A stretch of 64,000 bases of DNA. Source: Clostridium fermenticellae. Its GTDB lineage: Bacteria; Bacillota; Clostridia; Clostridiales; Clostridiaceae. The stretch covers positions 950,183 to 1,014,182 of the forward strand of contig NZ_CP032416.1 in the NCBI RefSeq assembly GCF_003600355.1, written 5' to 3'. Shown here piece by piece: positions 34,925 through 42,598 of the stretch (the first letter of the stretch is position 1; each line of letters begins with the position of its first letter). The notes beneath the pieces were generated by a model. The model was not told where the DNA came from. It searched no databases and worked only from the letters and a program-made list of their open reading frames with translations. Both the position numbers and the translations under genes were made by a program.

Positions 34925-35245
34925 ATGATTATAAAAAGTAATGAGGTTAAACTTAAAAATATAGATGATGGAATTTCAAAAAAGGTTATTTCTCATGGGG
35001 GAAGTTTAATGGGAGTAGAATTTCATTTCTTGAGGGGGGCAGTTAAAGGGATACATTTTCATAAAAATGAACAATTAAGTTATATATTAAAAGGAAGTTT
35101 TGAGGTTCAACTTGAAGGCAAAAAGGAAATACTTAGAGTTGGTGATAGTTGTTATGTCAAGTCTAATGCTAGTCATGGTATTTTAGCACTTGAGGATTCG
35201 ATTGTTTTAAATGTATTTACACCACAAGTAAATGCAATTTATTGA
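34925..35245 (+). CDS. Single-domain cupin protein
   Basis: A 106-residue small beta-barrel protein. The first cupin motif HFHKNEQLSYILKGSFEV gives two His and a Glu-like position, and the second motif (GDSCYVKSNASHGI) gives the last His, so metal binding is likely. The substrate is unknown; such proteins include isomerases, dioxygenases and sensors. A GGGAGG site precedes the ATG and a terminator follows, so it is monocistronic. It lies between the XRE-cupin regulator and the amino-acid permease. Confidence 0.85.
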   Translation: MIIKSNEVKLKNIDDGISKKVISHGGSLMGVEFHFLRGAVKGIHFHKNEQLSYILKGSFEVQLEGKKEILRVGDSCYVKSNASHGILALEDSIVLNVFTPQVNAIY

Positions 35246-35254
35246 TATAAATTA

Positions 35255-35291
35255 AAAATATCCAGTAAAATTTATTTTGCTGGATATTTTT
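35255..35291 (+). terminator. Terminator of the cupin gene
   Basis: A stem of AAAATATCCAG with CTGGATATTTT, with inner AAAAT/ATTTT pairing, followed by a T-run. The 281 bp from here to the permease are AT-rich and contain its promoter but no gene. Confidence 0.8.
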
Positions 35292-35414
35292 ATATATTCA
35301 CTAAAAAATAATTTATACAAAATTCAAATATTTAGAATAAACCTTCAATATATATGCATAATCAACATTATAATACATAAAATATACCGCGTTTTAGGAT
35401 AAAATATAATATAC

Positions 35415-35443
35415 TTGCAGGATAGAGAAATATATGGTATTAT
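35415..35443 (+). promoter_or_regulatory. Candidate permease promoter
   Basis: TTGCAG, a 17-bp spacer and TATTAT. It implies a 5' leader of about 125 nt before the permease, in which no known riboswitch was recognised. Confidence 0.45.
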
Positions 35444-35572
35444 TAATTTATTAATTCTGAATATTTGTAACAATATTCTTAGAAGTTTTTAATGCATTAA
35501 ATAACAGTAATTAATTTTAATTTATCAAAAAATTCAAGGAATTATCAAAAATAATTTTTAAGGGGGATTAAA

Positions 35573-36952
35573 ATGGGAGAGAGAAATGCATTAAATGAAA
35601 ATCTTGAACGTGGCCTTGAAGAAAGACACATTCAATTGATTGCACTTGGTGGAGCAATTGGAGTTGGACTATTTTTAGGTTCTGCAACTGCTATTCAAAC
35701 TGCCGGACCAGCAATTCTTCTAGTATATGCGATAGCTGGACTTATGATTTTTTTCGTTATGAGAGCACTTGGAGAATTGGCAATTGCATATCCTGTTTCA
35801 GGATCATTCAGTGCATATGCCAGTGAATTTATTAATCCACTTATGGGATATTTAACCGGGTGGACTTATTGGTTTATGTGGATTGTAACATGTATGGCTG
35901 AGGTTACTGCAGTAGGAGTTTATGTAAGATTTTGGATACCGTCTATGCCTCAATGGATACCTGCTCTTGCAGCAGTTATAATAATGACAGCGGTAAATTT
36001 GATTGCAGTAAAAGCCTATGGAGAATTTGAATTTTGGTTTGCATTAATTAAGGTTGTTACGATTATTGCCATGATAATATTAGGATTATTAATGATAATA
36101 TTTGGACTTGGAAATGGTGGTAAACCAATAGGAATTTCTAATTTGTGGACAAATGGTGGATTTTTCCCTAAAGGAATAAGTGGCCCTGTTATGTCGGTTG
36201 TTATGGTTGCATTTGCATATCTTGGTATAGAACTTATCGGAGTTACAGCAGGTGAGGCAAAGAATCCTGAAAAAACAATATCTTCAGCTATTAATAAGGT
36301 TCTATGGAGAATACTTATATTCTATATAGGTGCACTTACAGTAATAATGGCAATTTATCCATGGAATCAGTTAGGAACAATAGGAAGTCCTTTTGTTTTA
36401 ACTTTTAGCAAACTTGGAATTGGCGCAGCTGCAGGAATAATAAATTTCGTTGTATTAACAGCAGCATTGTCCTCATGCAATAGTGGTATTTTTAGTACAG
36501 GTCGTATGCTGTATAATCTTTCTTTACAAGGTGTTGCACCAAAAAGATTTGGACAATTAAGTAAATCACATGTTCCAATGTTTGGAATAATAATCTCGGC
36601 ATGTTTCTTACTAGTTGGTGTATTACTTAATTATGTTGTTCCTGAAAAAGTATTTACTTATGTAACAAGTGTTGCAACATTTGGAGCAATTTGGGTATGG
36701 GGAACAATATTAGTATGTCAGATGAAATTTAGAAAGAGGCTTTCTCCTGATCAGGTAAAAGAATTGAAATTCCCTACAATTGCATTTCCATATGCAAATT
36801 GGATAAGCTTATTCTTCCTGGCATTTGTAATTATTGTAATGATGTTTAACCATGATACGCTTATGTCCCTTGCTGTTGCACCAGTATGGTTTGGAATTTT
36901 ACTTATAGCATACTATGCATTTGGTTTTAACAGGAAATTTACTAAAAAATAA
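35573..36952 (+). CDS. Amino-acid permease, APC family
   Basis: A 459-residue, 12-helix transporter of the amino acid-polyamine-organocation family. The N-terminus LERGLEERHIQLIALGGAIG followed by VGLFLGSA is the signature of the amino-acid transporter (AAT) subgroup that includes LysP, ProY, CycA, AnsP and GABA permeases. GELAIAYPVSGSFSAYA and GEAKNPEKTI are also characteristic. The substrate cannot be read from sequence. It is expected to be a proton symporter in the cytoplasmic membrane. A GGGGG site precedes the ATG; a terminator follows. Confidence 0.92.
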   Translation: MGERNALNENLERGLEERHIQLIALGGAIGVGLFLGSATAIQTAGPAILLVYAIAGLMIFFVMRALGELAIAYPVSGSFSAYASEFINPLMGYLTGWTYWFMWIVTCMAEVTAVGVYVRFWIPSMPQWIPALAAVIIMTAVNLIAVKAYGEFEFWFALIKVVTIIAMIILGLLMIIFGLGNGGKPIGISNLWTNGGFFPKGISGPVMSVVMVAFAYLGIELIGVTAGEAKNPEKTISSAINKVLWRILIFYIGALTVIMAIYPWNQLGTIGSPFVLTFSKLGIGAAAGIINFVVLTAALSSCNSGIFSTGRMLYNLSLQGVAPKRFGQLSKSHVPMFGIIISACFLLVGVLLNYVVPEKVFTYVTSVATFGAIWVWGTILVCQMKFRKRLSPDQVKELKFPTIAFPYANWISLFFLAFVIIVMMFNHDTLMSLAVAPVWFGILLIAYYAFGFNRKFTKK

Positions 36953-36979
36953 GAATTAATTGAAGCTAATTTATAAAAT

Positions 36980-37010
36980 AAGGTTCTATATTTTTAGAAC
37001 CTTATTTTTA
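36980..37010 (+). terminator. Permease terminator
   Basis: A 9-bp stem (AAGGTTCTA and complement), 6-nt loop, then TATTTTTA. Confidence 0.75.
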
Positions 37011-37050
37011 TAACTAATTAAAACTAATTTGTAAAAGTTTATCCTAAATA

Positions 37051-37079
37051 GTGACAAAAGTTGGTTTAGATATTATAAT
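37051..37079 (+). promoter_or_regulatory. Candidate promoter of the 41-residue ORF
   Basis: GTGACA, a 17-bp spacer and TATAAT; about 105 bp before the small gene. Confidence 0.45.
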
Positions 37080-37184
37080 AATATAATAATAAATTTTAAA
37101 ATTAAATTAGTTTAAGTTTGATTTTGTATTCATGCGTATAAAGGGTTTGATTTTAATAATTGTAATATATGGGAAGTGATTATA

Positions 37185-37310
37185 TTGAAAAAGCAGGCTC
37201 AAAAATCTAAAAAGAGTGATTTGGAAAAAAATAAAGAAAAAGTGAATCAAAAAGATAGAGAGTCTCACAAATTTTTATTTGAAATGATAGGAAGGATTTT
37301 TAGAGAGTAA
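37185..37310 (+). CDS. Small, highly charged 41-residue protein
   Basis: A TTG-initiated frame of 41 residues with a GGGAAGTGA site 5 bases upstream, a plausible promoter before it and a strong terminator just 9 bases after the stop. This is a complete transcription unit, which supports a real gene. The first 28 residues are Lys/Gln/Asp/Ser-rich (KKQAQKSKKSDLEKNKEKVN). The end (KFLFEMIGRIFRE) is an amphipathic helix that could contact membrane or a partner. No family recognised. Confidence 0.6.
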   Translation: MKKQAQKSKKSDLEKNKEKVNQKDRESHKFLFEMIGRIFRE

Positions 37311-37316
37311 CTATGC

Positions 37317-37351
37317 AAAAACAGCAGGTTTTAAAAACTTGCTGTTTTTTT
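37317..37351 (+). terminator. Terminator after the small ORF
   Basis: A 12-bp stem (AACAGCAGGTTT with AAACTTGCTGTT, one G-T pair), 3-nt loop, followed by seven T. Confidence 0.85.
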
Positions 37352-37457
37352 AAGTTCTGATTAAAAAGATAATTTGGTTAATACTAGGAAATATTAGATG
37401 AAAATATAGAATTTTATGCACTAAAGCTAATTATAAGTTTTATAGATAATATTAAGA

Positions 37458-37466
37458 TGATATAAT
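37458..37466 (+). promoter_or_regulatory. -10 box of polA
   Basis: Extended -10 TGATATAAT, 45 bp before the polA ATG. No clear -35. Confidence 0.45.
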
Positions 37467-37510
37467 AAAGAGGTTCGAAAGTTTAATATATTGATATAGG
37501 AGGTTTAAAT

Positions 37511-40135
37511 ATGTCAAAACAAAGATTACTAGTACTTGACGGTAATAGTATTATGAACAGAACATTTTATGCACTTCCACCACTAACTAATTCTGAAGGA
37601 ATACATACTAATGCCGTATATGGATTTATTACGATGCTGCTTAAAATGAAAGAAGAGATAAAGCCTGATTATATAGTATGTGCTTTTGATAAAAAAGCAC
37701 CAACATTCAGACATAATGAATATAAAGATTATAAGGCTGGTAGAAAAAAGATGCCTCCTGAATTAGCAGAGCAATTTCCTATAATTAAAGATATATTCAA
37801 TTTGCTTTCTATAAATATATTTGAAATAGATGGTTTTGAAGCAGATGATATAATAGGAACTATTTCTACATTTGCAGATAATAATGGTATAGAGGTATAC
37901 ATAGTTACAGGTGATAGAGATGCGCTTCAACTTGCAAGGAATGATGTCAAAGTTGTGATAACTAAAAAAGGAGTTAGCGAAAAAGAAATATACGATAAAA
38001 ACAGAATGATAGATGAATTTGGAGTGACACCTACTCAATATATAGATGTTAAAGGGCTAATGGGTGATAAGTCGGATAATATACCTGGAGTTCCAGGAAT
38101 AGGTGAAAAGACAGCATTTAAATTGATAAAAGAATATAAAAGTATAGAAAATGTACTTACTAATATTGATAACATAAAGGGAAACAAGTTAAAAGAGAAC
38201 CTAAGACAGTATAGTGAACAGGCAATATTCAGTAAAAAACTTGCTACCATTGTAACAGATGTTCCTATAGAGATTAATCTTTCTGATATAAAATCAGATG
38301 ATAGATATGATGAAGGTGCTCTTAAAAAACTATTTATAAAACTTCAATTTAGATCTTTACTTGAAAAGATAATACCAACTGAAAAGATAACAGAGAGTGA
38401 ATTAAAGTTTAAATTAGTAAGCGATTTACAAAAATTGGAGAGTTCTGCACAAAAAATATTGGATGCAGCTAAAAAAGATGAGAATTTATACATTACATTT
38501 AAAATTATGGATGAAAATATATATTCTAAAAGCTGTATAGATAAAATATTTATAAATATAGGTGACTTAAGCTATATTATGAATGTTAAGGATATTTATG
38601 ATGCCTCCGCTAACTCAACAGTTATGATATTGAGAACTATCTTTGAGGACGTTAATATTAAGAAGATTAGTTATGATGTCAAACTTCCTATTATAGTTTT
38701 GAAAAAGATGGGTATAGATTTTAATGGTATAGACTTTGATACTAAAATAGCTGCTTATTTAGTGGATTCCTCAAGGGGAAAATATGATTTTGAAACTGTG
38801 ATAGAAGATTATTTGGCTATCTCTGTAGATGGAGAAGATGATAAGGCTGATTTAAAAAGAACAATTCTGCTTAAAGAGCTTTATAGAGTACTTAAAGATA
38901 ATATAGATCAAAAGAATATGCATGAACTGCTGTATGATATGGAACAGCCTCTTATAAATGTACTTGCATCGATGGAGGCTCAGGGATTTATGGTTGATAG
39001 AGATAAGCTTGTAGAACTTGAAGATAAGTTTAAAATTGAAATTGATGAGTCTAAAAAAGAGATTTATTCTATGGCAGATGAGGAGTTTAATATAAATTCT
39101 CCAAAGCAATTAGGAAAAATCTTATTTGAAAAACTCGATTTGCCGGTTATAAAGAAAACTAAAACTGGATATTCAACAAATGCAGATGTATTGGAAAAAC
39201 TTTATGATAAGCATCCTATAATAGAAAAAATAATATATTATAGACAACTTACAAAACTATATTCTACATATATAGAGGGACTTAAGGCTGTAATTGATAC
39301 AGATAATAAGATTCATTCAAGTTTTAATCAAACGGTAACAACAACAGGCAGGCTCTCGAGTACAGAACCAAATTTGCAGAATATACCGGTAAAATATGAG
39401 ATGGGTAAGGAGATAAGAAAAATATTTATCCCTGAAGATGACTCGGTTATATTGTCAGCTGACTATTCACAAATAGAACTGAGGGTTCTTGCACATATAG
39501 CGAATGATAATAATCTAATAGATGCATTTTTACATCATAGTGATATTCACACAAAAACAGCATCTGAAGTGTTTAATGTTCCTATAGATGAAGTAACGCA
39601 TACTCAGAGAAGTAATGCTAAAGCCGTAAATTTTGGTATAGTTTATGGTATAGGAGATTTCAGTCTTGCCAAAGATCTGAAAATAAGTAGAAAAGAGGCC
39701 AGGGATTATATTGATAAATATTTTGAGAGATACCCTGGTGTAAAAGAATATCTAGACAATATTATAGAAAAGGCTCAAAAACAGTCATATGTAACTACAA
39801 TTTTAAATAGGAGAAGAAGCATACAAGAAATTAATTCATCAAATAAAATGGTGAGAGAATTTGGTAAGAGATTGGCAATGAACACACCTATACAGGGAAG
39901 TGCGGCTGATATAATAAAAATAGCAATGGTAAATGTGTATGACAAGTTGAATGAACAGGGACTTAAAAGTAGGTTGATTCTTCAAGTTCATGATGAATTG
40001 ATATTGAATGTGTACAGGAATGAAATTGGGATTGTTAAAAACTTAGTTAAGAACGAAATGGAGAATGCTATAAAATTAAGTGTGCCTTTAGAGGTGGATA
40101 TAAATATAGGAGATAGTTGGTATGATACAAAGTAA
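37511..40135 (+). CDS. polA: DNA polymerase I
   Basis: An 874-residue family A polymerase. The N-terminal 5'-3' exonuclease (about 1-290) has VYIVTGDRDALQL and GLMGDKSDNIPGVPGIGEKTA. The middle domain (about 300-465) has the proofreading fold, but the DxE metal motif is absent, so 3'-5' exonuclease is probably inactive, as in the Bacillus and Thermus enzymes. The polymerase domain has motif A DYSQIELRVLAHIA (D651), motif B RSNAKAVNFGIVYG and motif C QVHDEL (D828). AGGAGG precedes the ATG. coaE follows 14 bases after the stop. Confidence 0.96.
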   Translation: MSKQRLLVLDGNSIMNRTFYALPPLTNSEGIHTNAVYGFITMLLKMKEEIKPDYIVCAFDKKAPTFRHNEYKDYKAGRKKMPPELAEQFPIIKDIFNLLSINIFEIDGFEADDIIGTISTFADNNGIEVYIVTGDRDALQLARNDVKVVITKKGVSEKEIYDKNRMIDEFGVTPTQYIDVKGLMGDKSDNIPGVPGIGEKTAFKLIKEYKSIENVLTNIDNIKGNKLKENLRQYSEQAIFSKKLATIVTDVPIEINLSDIKSDDRYDEGALKKLFIKLQFRSLLEKIIPTEKITESELKFKLVSDLQKLESSAQKILDAAKKDENLYITFKIMDENIYSKSCIDKIFINIGDLSYIMNVKDIYDASANSTVMILRTIFEDVNIKKISYDVKLPIIVLKKMGIDFNGIDFDTKIAAYLVDSSRGKYDFETVIEDYLAISVDGEDDKADLKRTILLKELYRVLKDNIDQKNMHELLYDMEQPLINVLASMEAQGFMVDRDKLVELEDKFKIEIDESKKEIYSMADEEFNINSPKQLGKILFEKLDLPVIKKTKTGYSTNADVLEKLYDKHPIIEKIIYYRQLTKLYSTYIEGLKAVIDTDNKIHSSFNQTVTTTGRLSSTEPNLQNIPVKYEMGKEIRKIFIPEDDSVILSADYSQIELRVLAHIANDNNLIDAFLHHSDIHTKTASEVFNVPIDEVTHTQRSNAKAVNFGIVYGIGDFSLAKDLKISRKEARDYIDKYFERYPGVKEYLDNIIEKAQKQSYVTTILNRRRSIQEINSSNKMVREFGKRLAMNTPIQGSAADIIKIAMVNVYDKLNEQGLKSRLILQVHDELILNVYRNEIGIVKNLVKNEMENAIKLSVPLEVDINIGDSWYDTK

Positions 40136-40149
40136 ATGGGGGAGTGTTT

Positions 40150-40785
40150 ATGCTTAAAATTGGGCTTACAGGTGGCATTGGAAGCGGAAAGAGCACTGTT
40201 TCCAAAATGCTTTCCGATATGGGGTTCTGCATCCTAGACGCAGATAAGATAGCAAGAGAAGTTTTTGAGATTTATCCTGAAATACTTGTAGATGTAAAAA
40301 AGAAATTCGGAAATAATTTTTTTGATAAGAACAATGAATTAAAAAGGAAGGAATTCGGAAATTATATTTTTCAAAATAAAGATGAGAGAAAAAAATATGA
40401 AAATATAATAATACCTTTTATAAGAAAAGAATCGTTTTTAAGATTAGATAAATGTGAGATGTCAGGGGAAAAAGTATGTGTTTTTGATGCACCTACATTA
40501 ATAGAAAATAATTTTCATAAGTATATGGATATAAATTTACTTGTATGGGTAAATTTTAATACCCAAATAGAAAGAGTTAAAAAAAGAGATGGGCTTTCAT
40601 ATAAAGAGGTTTTAAATAGAATAAATTCTCAAATGACTTTAGAAGAAAAGAGAAAATTCGTGAATTATATTATAGATAATTCAAGTAGTGTAGTACAGAC
40701 GAGAGATAATTTATATATTGTACTAAATAAAATTGGTATAAAACTTAAGGGGGTGAAGTGCCTTAAAACATCAGGCACAGAGTAA
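40150..40785 (+). CDS. coaE: Dephospho-CoA kinase
   Basis: It phosphorylates dephospho-CoA in the last step of CoA synthesis. The 211-residue length is normal. The P-loop GGIGSGKST begins at residue 8; LDADKIAREVF and the lid/base region (RDGLSYKEVLNRINSQM) match the family. ATG 40150 is preferred over an in-frame GTG at 40144 because GGGGGAG ends just before the latter. The order polA-coaE-transglycosylase is seen in other Firmicutes. Confidence 0.95.
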   Translation: MLKIGLTGGIGSGKSTVSKMLSDMGFCILDADKIAREVFEIYPEILVDVKKKFGNNFFDKNNELKRKEFGNYIFQNKDERKKYENIIIPFIRKESFLRLDKCEMSGEKVCVFDAPTLIENNFHKYMDINLLVWVNFNTQIERVKKRDGLSYKEVLNRINSQMTLEEKRKFVNYIIDNSSSVVQTRDNLYIVLNKIGIKLKGVKCLKTSGTE

Positions 40786-40786
40786 G

Positions 40787-41344
40787 TTGAAAAAGGTAAT
40801 AAGGATATTAATCTTAATTTTATTTGTAGTAGCGTTGATATTTGGGAAAAATATAGCAATGTGCTTTTTTCCGTTAAAGTATTCAGATTATATCATCAAA
40901 TATTCAAAAGTGTATAATATAGATCCATATTTGGCAGCGGCAGTTGTAAAGACTGAGAGTAATTTTGATGAGTATGCAATATCTAATAAGGATGCATATG
41001 GTCTTATGCAAATTACCCCAGATACAGCTAGGTGGGCTGCTCAAAAAATGAATATCTATGGATTCACGATGAATATGCTGATGACACCTGAATTTAATAT
41101 AAAAATGGGATGTTGGTATATAAATGACTTAAATGGTGAATTTAATGGAAATATTAATGTTATGCTTGCTGCATATAATGGCGGGAGAGGAAATGTAAAA
41201 AAATGGTTAAAACAAAAAGAACATTCTAATGACGGAAAAAATTTGGATTACATACCCTTTAAAGAAACTAATAAATATGTTAAAAAGGTAAAGATGAATT
41301 ATACAATATATAAATATCTATATAAAGATAAACTTAAAAAGTAA
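40787..41344 (+). CDS. Membrane-anchored lytic murein transglycosylase (SLT domain)
   Basis: A 185-residue cell-wall enzyme. An N-terminal membrane anchor (about 5-25) is followed by an SLT domain. The catalytic Glu is in AAAVVKTESNF, and SNKDAYGLMQITPDTARWAA plus MLAAYNGGRGNV are the remaining signature motifs. It cleaves glycan strands with formation of anhydro-muropeptides. It begins at TTG 40787, one base after the coaE stop. The ribosome binding site is weak, suggesting translational coupling. Confidence 0.9.
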   Translation: MKKVIRILILILFVVALIFGKNIAMCFFPLKYSDYIIKYSKVYNIDPYLAAAVVKTESNFDEYAISNKDAYGLMQITPDTARWAAQKMNIYGFTMNMLMTPEFNIKMGCWYINDLNGEFNGNINVMLAAYNGGRGNVKKWLKQKEHSNDGKNLDYIPFKETNKYVKKVKMNYTIYKYLYKDKLKK

Positions 41345-41375
41345 TTTGAAATAAAAATAGCATTTAAAAGTTATA

Positions 41376-41403
41376 TTGACAAATGTAAAATAAATAGTAT
41401 AAT
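41376..41403 (+). promoter_or_regulatory. Promoter of the tRNA-Leu/6S RNA unit
   Basis: Consensus boxes TTGACA and TATAAT are separated by 16 bp. It is the only strong promoter upstream of the tRNA. Confidence 0.75.
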
Positions 41404-41412
41404 ACTGATTAG

Positions 41413-41462
41413 GCAAAGATGTCACTTTAATTTAAAAGAGTCAGTCTTTGTTATAGTTTTTT
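41413..41462 (+). terminator. Hairpin and T-run in the tRNA leader (possible attenuator)
   Basis: CAAAGA at 41414-41419 pairs with TCTTTG at 41445-41450, with a further CTTT/AAAG inside. TTATAGTTTTTT follows and ends two bases before the tRNA. It could be a weak terminator limiting read-through, or merely part of the processed leader. Confidence 0.4.
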
Positions 41463-41463
41463 A

Positions 41464-41548
41464 GCGAAGGTGGCGGAATTGGCAGACGCACTACTTTGAG
41501 GGGGTAGCGAGTAAAATCATACGGGTTCAAGTCCCGTCCTTCGCACCA
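41464..41548 (+). tRNA. tRNA-Leu (anticodon GAG)
   Basis: An 85-nt cloverleaf with encoded CCA. The acceptor arms GCGAAGG and CCTTCGC pair perfectly. The D-arm contains GGCGGAATTGGCAGACGC. The anticodon stem CTACT/GGTAG carries the loop TTGAGGG, giving anticodon GAG (reads CUC and CUU). A long variable arm, as expected for Leu, precedes the T-arm CGGGTTCAAGTCCCG. The anticodon and the class II variable arm agree. Confidence 0.97.
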
Positions 41549-41552
41549 AATG

Positions 41553-41748
41553 TTGAATATTTTCTGAAATATTCGACTAGCTCTAAGTTTTGAACCTACA
41601 TTATAAAATTGGGAGTTCAATATTTAGATGTGGATATGTACTTTTATATGAATCCTTGTAATGGTTTAGAAGAGATAAAAGCATCTGTGAGGACACCCAC
41701 CTATCGAGAGATAGGTGTCAAAATTGGAGCAACGGTATTTTGGATTTT
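41553..41748 (+). ncRNA. ssrS: Candidate 6S RNA
   Basis: About 195 nt of structured non-coding sequence begins a few bases after tRNA-Leu. A closing stem can be drawn between 41563-41583 (TCTGAAATATTCG...GCTC) and 41727-41744 (GAGC..CGGTATTTTGGA). Inside the 5' half is GCTCTAAGTTTTGAACC followed by GGGAGTTC, recalling the Firmicute 6S (bsrA) 5' region with CTGA...CTAAGTTTT. A terminator lies just downstream. 6S RNA binds the sigma-A holoenzyme as a promoter mimic. The call rests on remembered family features, so confidence is moderate. A 78-codon ORF over the same bases is not credible because it runs through the terminator. Confidence 0.55.
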
Positions 41749-41771
41749 ATTATTGAATTTAATAGTTTTTA

Positions 41772-41799
41772 GAAGAGAGGTTTTTGCCTCTCTTTTTTT
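41772..41799 (+). terminator. Terminator of the tRNA-Leu/6S unit
   Basis: An 8-bp stem AAGAGAGG/CCTCTCTT with a TTTTTG loop, followed by a T-run. Together with the promoter at 41376 it defines a transcript of about 390 nt. Confidence 0.85.
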
Positions 41800-41886
41800 A
41801 TGCGGTGTTTTATGTGCAATTAAATTAGTAAATAAATACCATTAATCATGCTTAAAATGATGGAAGTTTGTTAAAAAAAAGTCAAC

Positions 41887-41915
41887 TTGACATTGAATTT
41901 AGAATATTCTAGAAT
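41887..41915 (+). promoter_or_regulatory. Promoter of the hydrogenase operon, with overlapping palindrome
   Basis: TTGACA, a 17-bp spacer and TAGAAT. A 10-bp palindrome AGAATATTCT (41901-41910) and TTCTAGAA (41907-41914) overlap the spacer and -10 box, so a repressor could bind here. The 195-nt leader to the first gene is AT-rich. Confidence 0.6.
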
Positions 41916-41968
41916 AATTATATATCAAAATGAAAGTTGGCCGATATTATTTTTTATATTTCTGAATA

Positions 41969-41986
41969 ATGACAAAAATTTAACAA
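41969..41986. promoter_or_regulatory. Candidate Rex operator
   Basis: ATGACAA-N4-TTAACAA matches the clostridial Rex consensus TTGTTAA-N4-TTAACAA at 11 of 14 fixed positions, with one perfect half-site. A further TTGTTAA half-site lies just before the -35 box (about 41868). Rex senses NADH/NAD and controls fermentation genes, so a site here is sensible but unproven. Confidence 0.4.
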
Positions 41987-42109
41987 GAACATGCAGAATA
42001 TTGTGATCCAAATTAAATAAATTTTTGAAGTTTATTCTAGCAAAATTGATTTAAGCAGAATTGAGTTCTGTTTATTATAAATACTTAATAAATAAGAGGG
42101 TGGGATTGA

Positions 42110-42598
42110 ATGGATACTGTACAGAAAAAAAATGACACCAGTAATTTAGATGGAATGGATGTTATACAAAAATATCCTAAAGAGCAAAGGTTTACTTTAG
42201 CTATTTTACAGGATATACAGAGGAAATATAAATACATTCCTCGTGATTCAATAGAAGCGTTAGCAAAATATCTAGATACACCCGTAAGCAGGCTTTATGG
42301 TATGGCTACTTTTTACAAGGCTCTGAGTCTTACACCGAAAGGAAAGTATATTATAACTGTTTGTGATGGAACGGCATGTCACGTAGCTGGATCTATGGTC
42401 ATTTTTGATGAATTAGAAAAACATTTGGGAATAAAACCAGGTGAAACCACAGAGGATCTTATGTTTTCAATCAATACCGTCAATTGTATTGGCTGTTGTG
42501 CTATAGCTCCTGTCATGATGATCAATGACAAATATTACGGAAATTTGACGCCTAAAATGATAAAAGAAATTATTGATAATTATAGAGGTGAAAAATAA
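42110..42598 (+). CDS. hytC: Hydrogenase subunit, NuoE-like thioredoxin-fold [2Fe-2S] protein
   Basis: An 18-kDa subunit homologous to complex I NuoE. An N-terminal helical part (about 20-75) precedes the thioredoxin-like [2Fe-2S] domain with ligands in CDGTACHVAGS and NCIGCCAIAP. It is expected to work beside the flavin subunit encoded next. Its stop codon overlaps the next start (TAATG), so translation is coupled. Subunit size and order match hytC of the Hyt hydrogenase described in Clostridium autoethanogenum. An alternative name would be hydC/nuoE-like. Confidence 0.85.
   Translation: MDTVQKKNDTSNLDGMDVIQKYPKEQRFTLAILQDIQRKYKYIPRDSIEALAKYLDTPVSRLYGMATFYKALSLTPKGKYIITVCDGTACHVAGSMVIFDELEKHLGIKPGETTEDLMFSINTVNCIGCCAIAPVMMINDKYYGNLTPKMIKEIIDNYRGEK

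Noticed and set aside
41609-41845. 78-codon ORF with a hydrophobic C-terminal half downstream of tRNA-Leu
   Set aside because: It overlaps a structured region that looks like 6S RNA and runs through a strong terminator (41772-41799). The start has no ribosome binding site.
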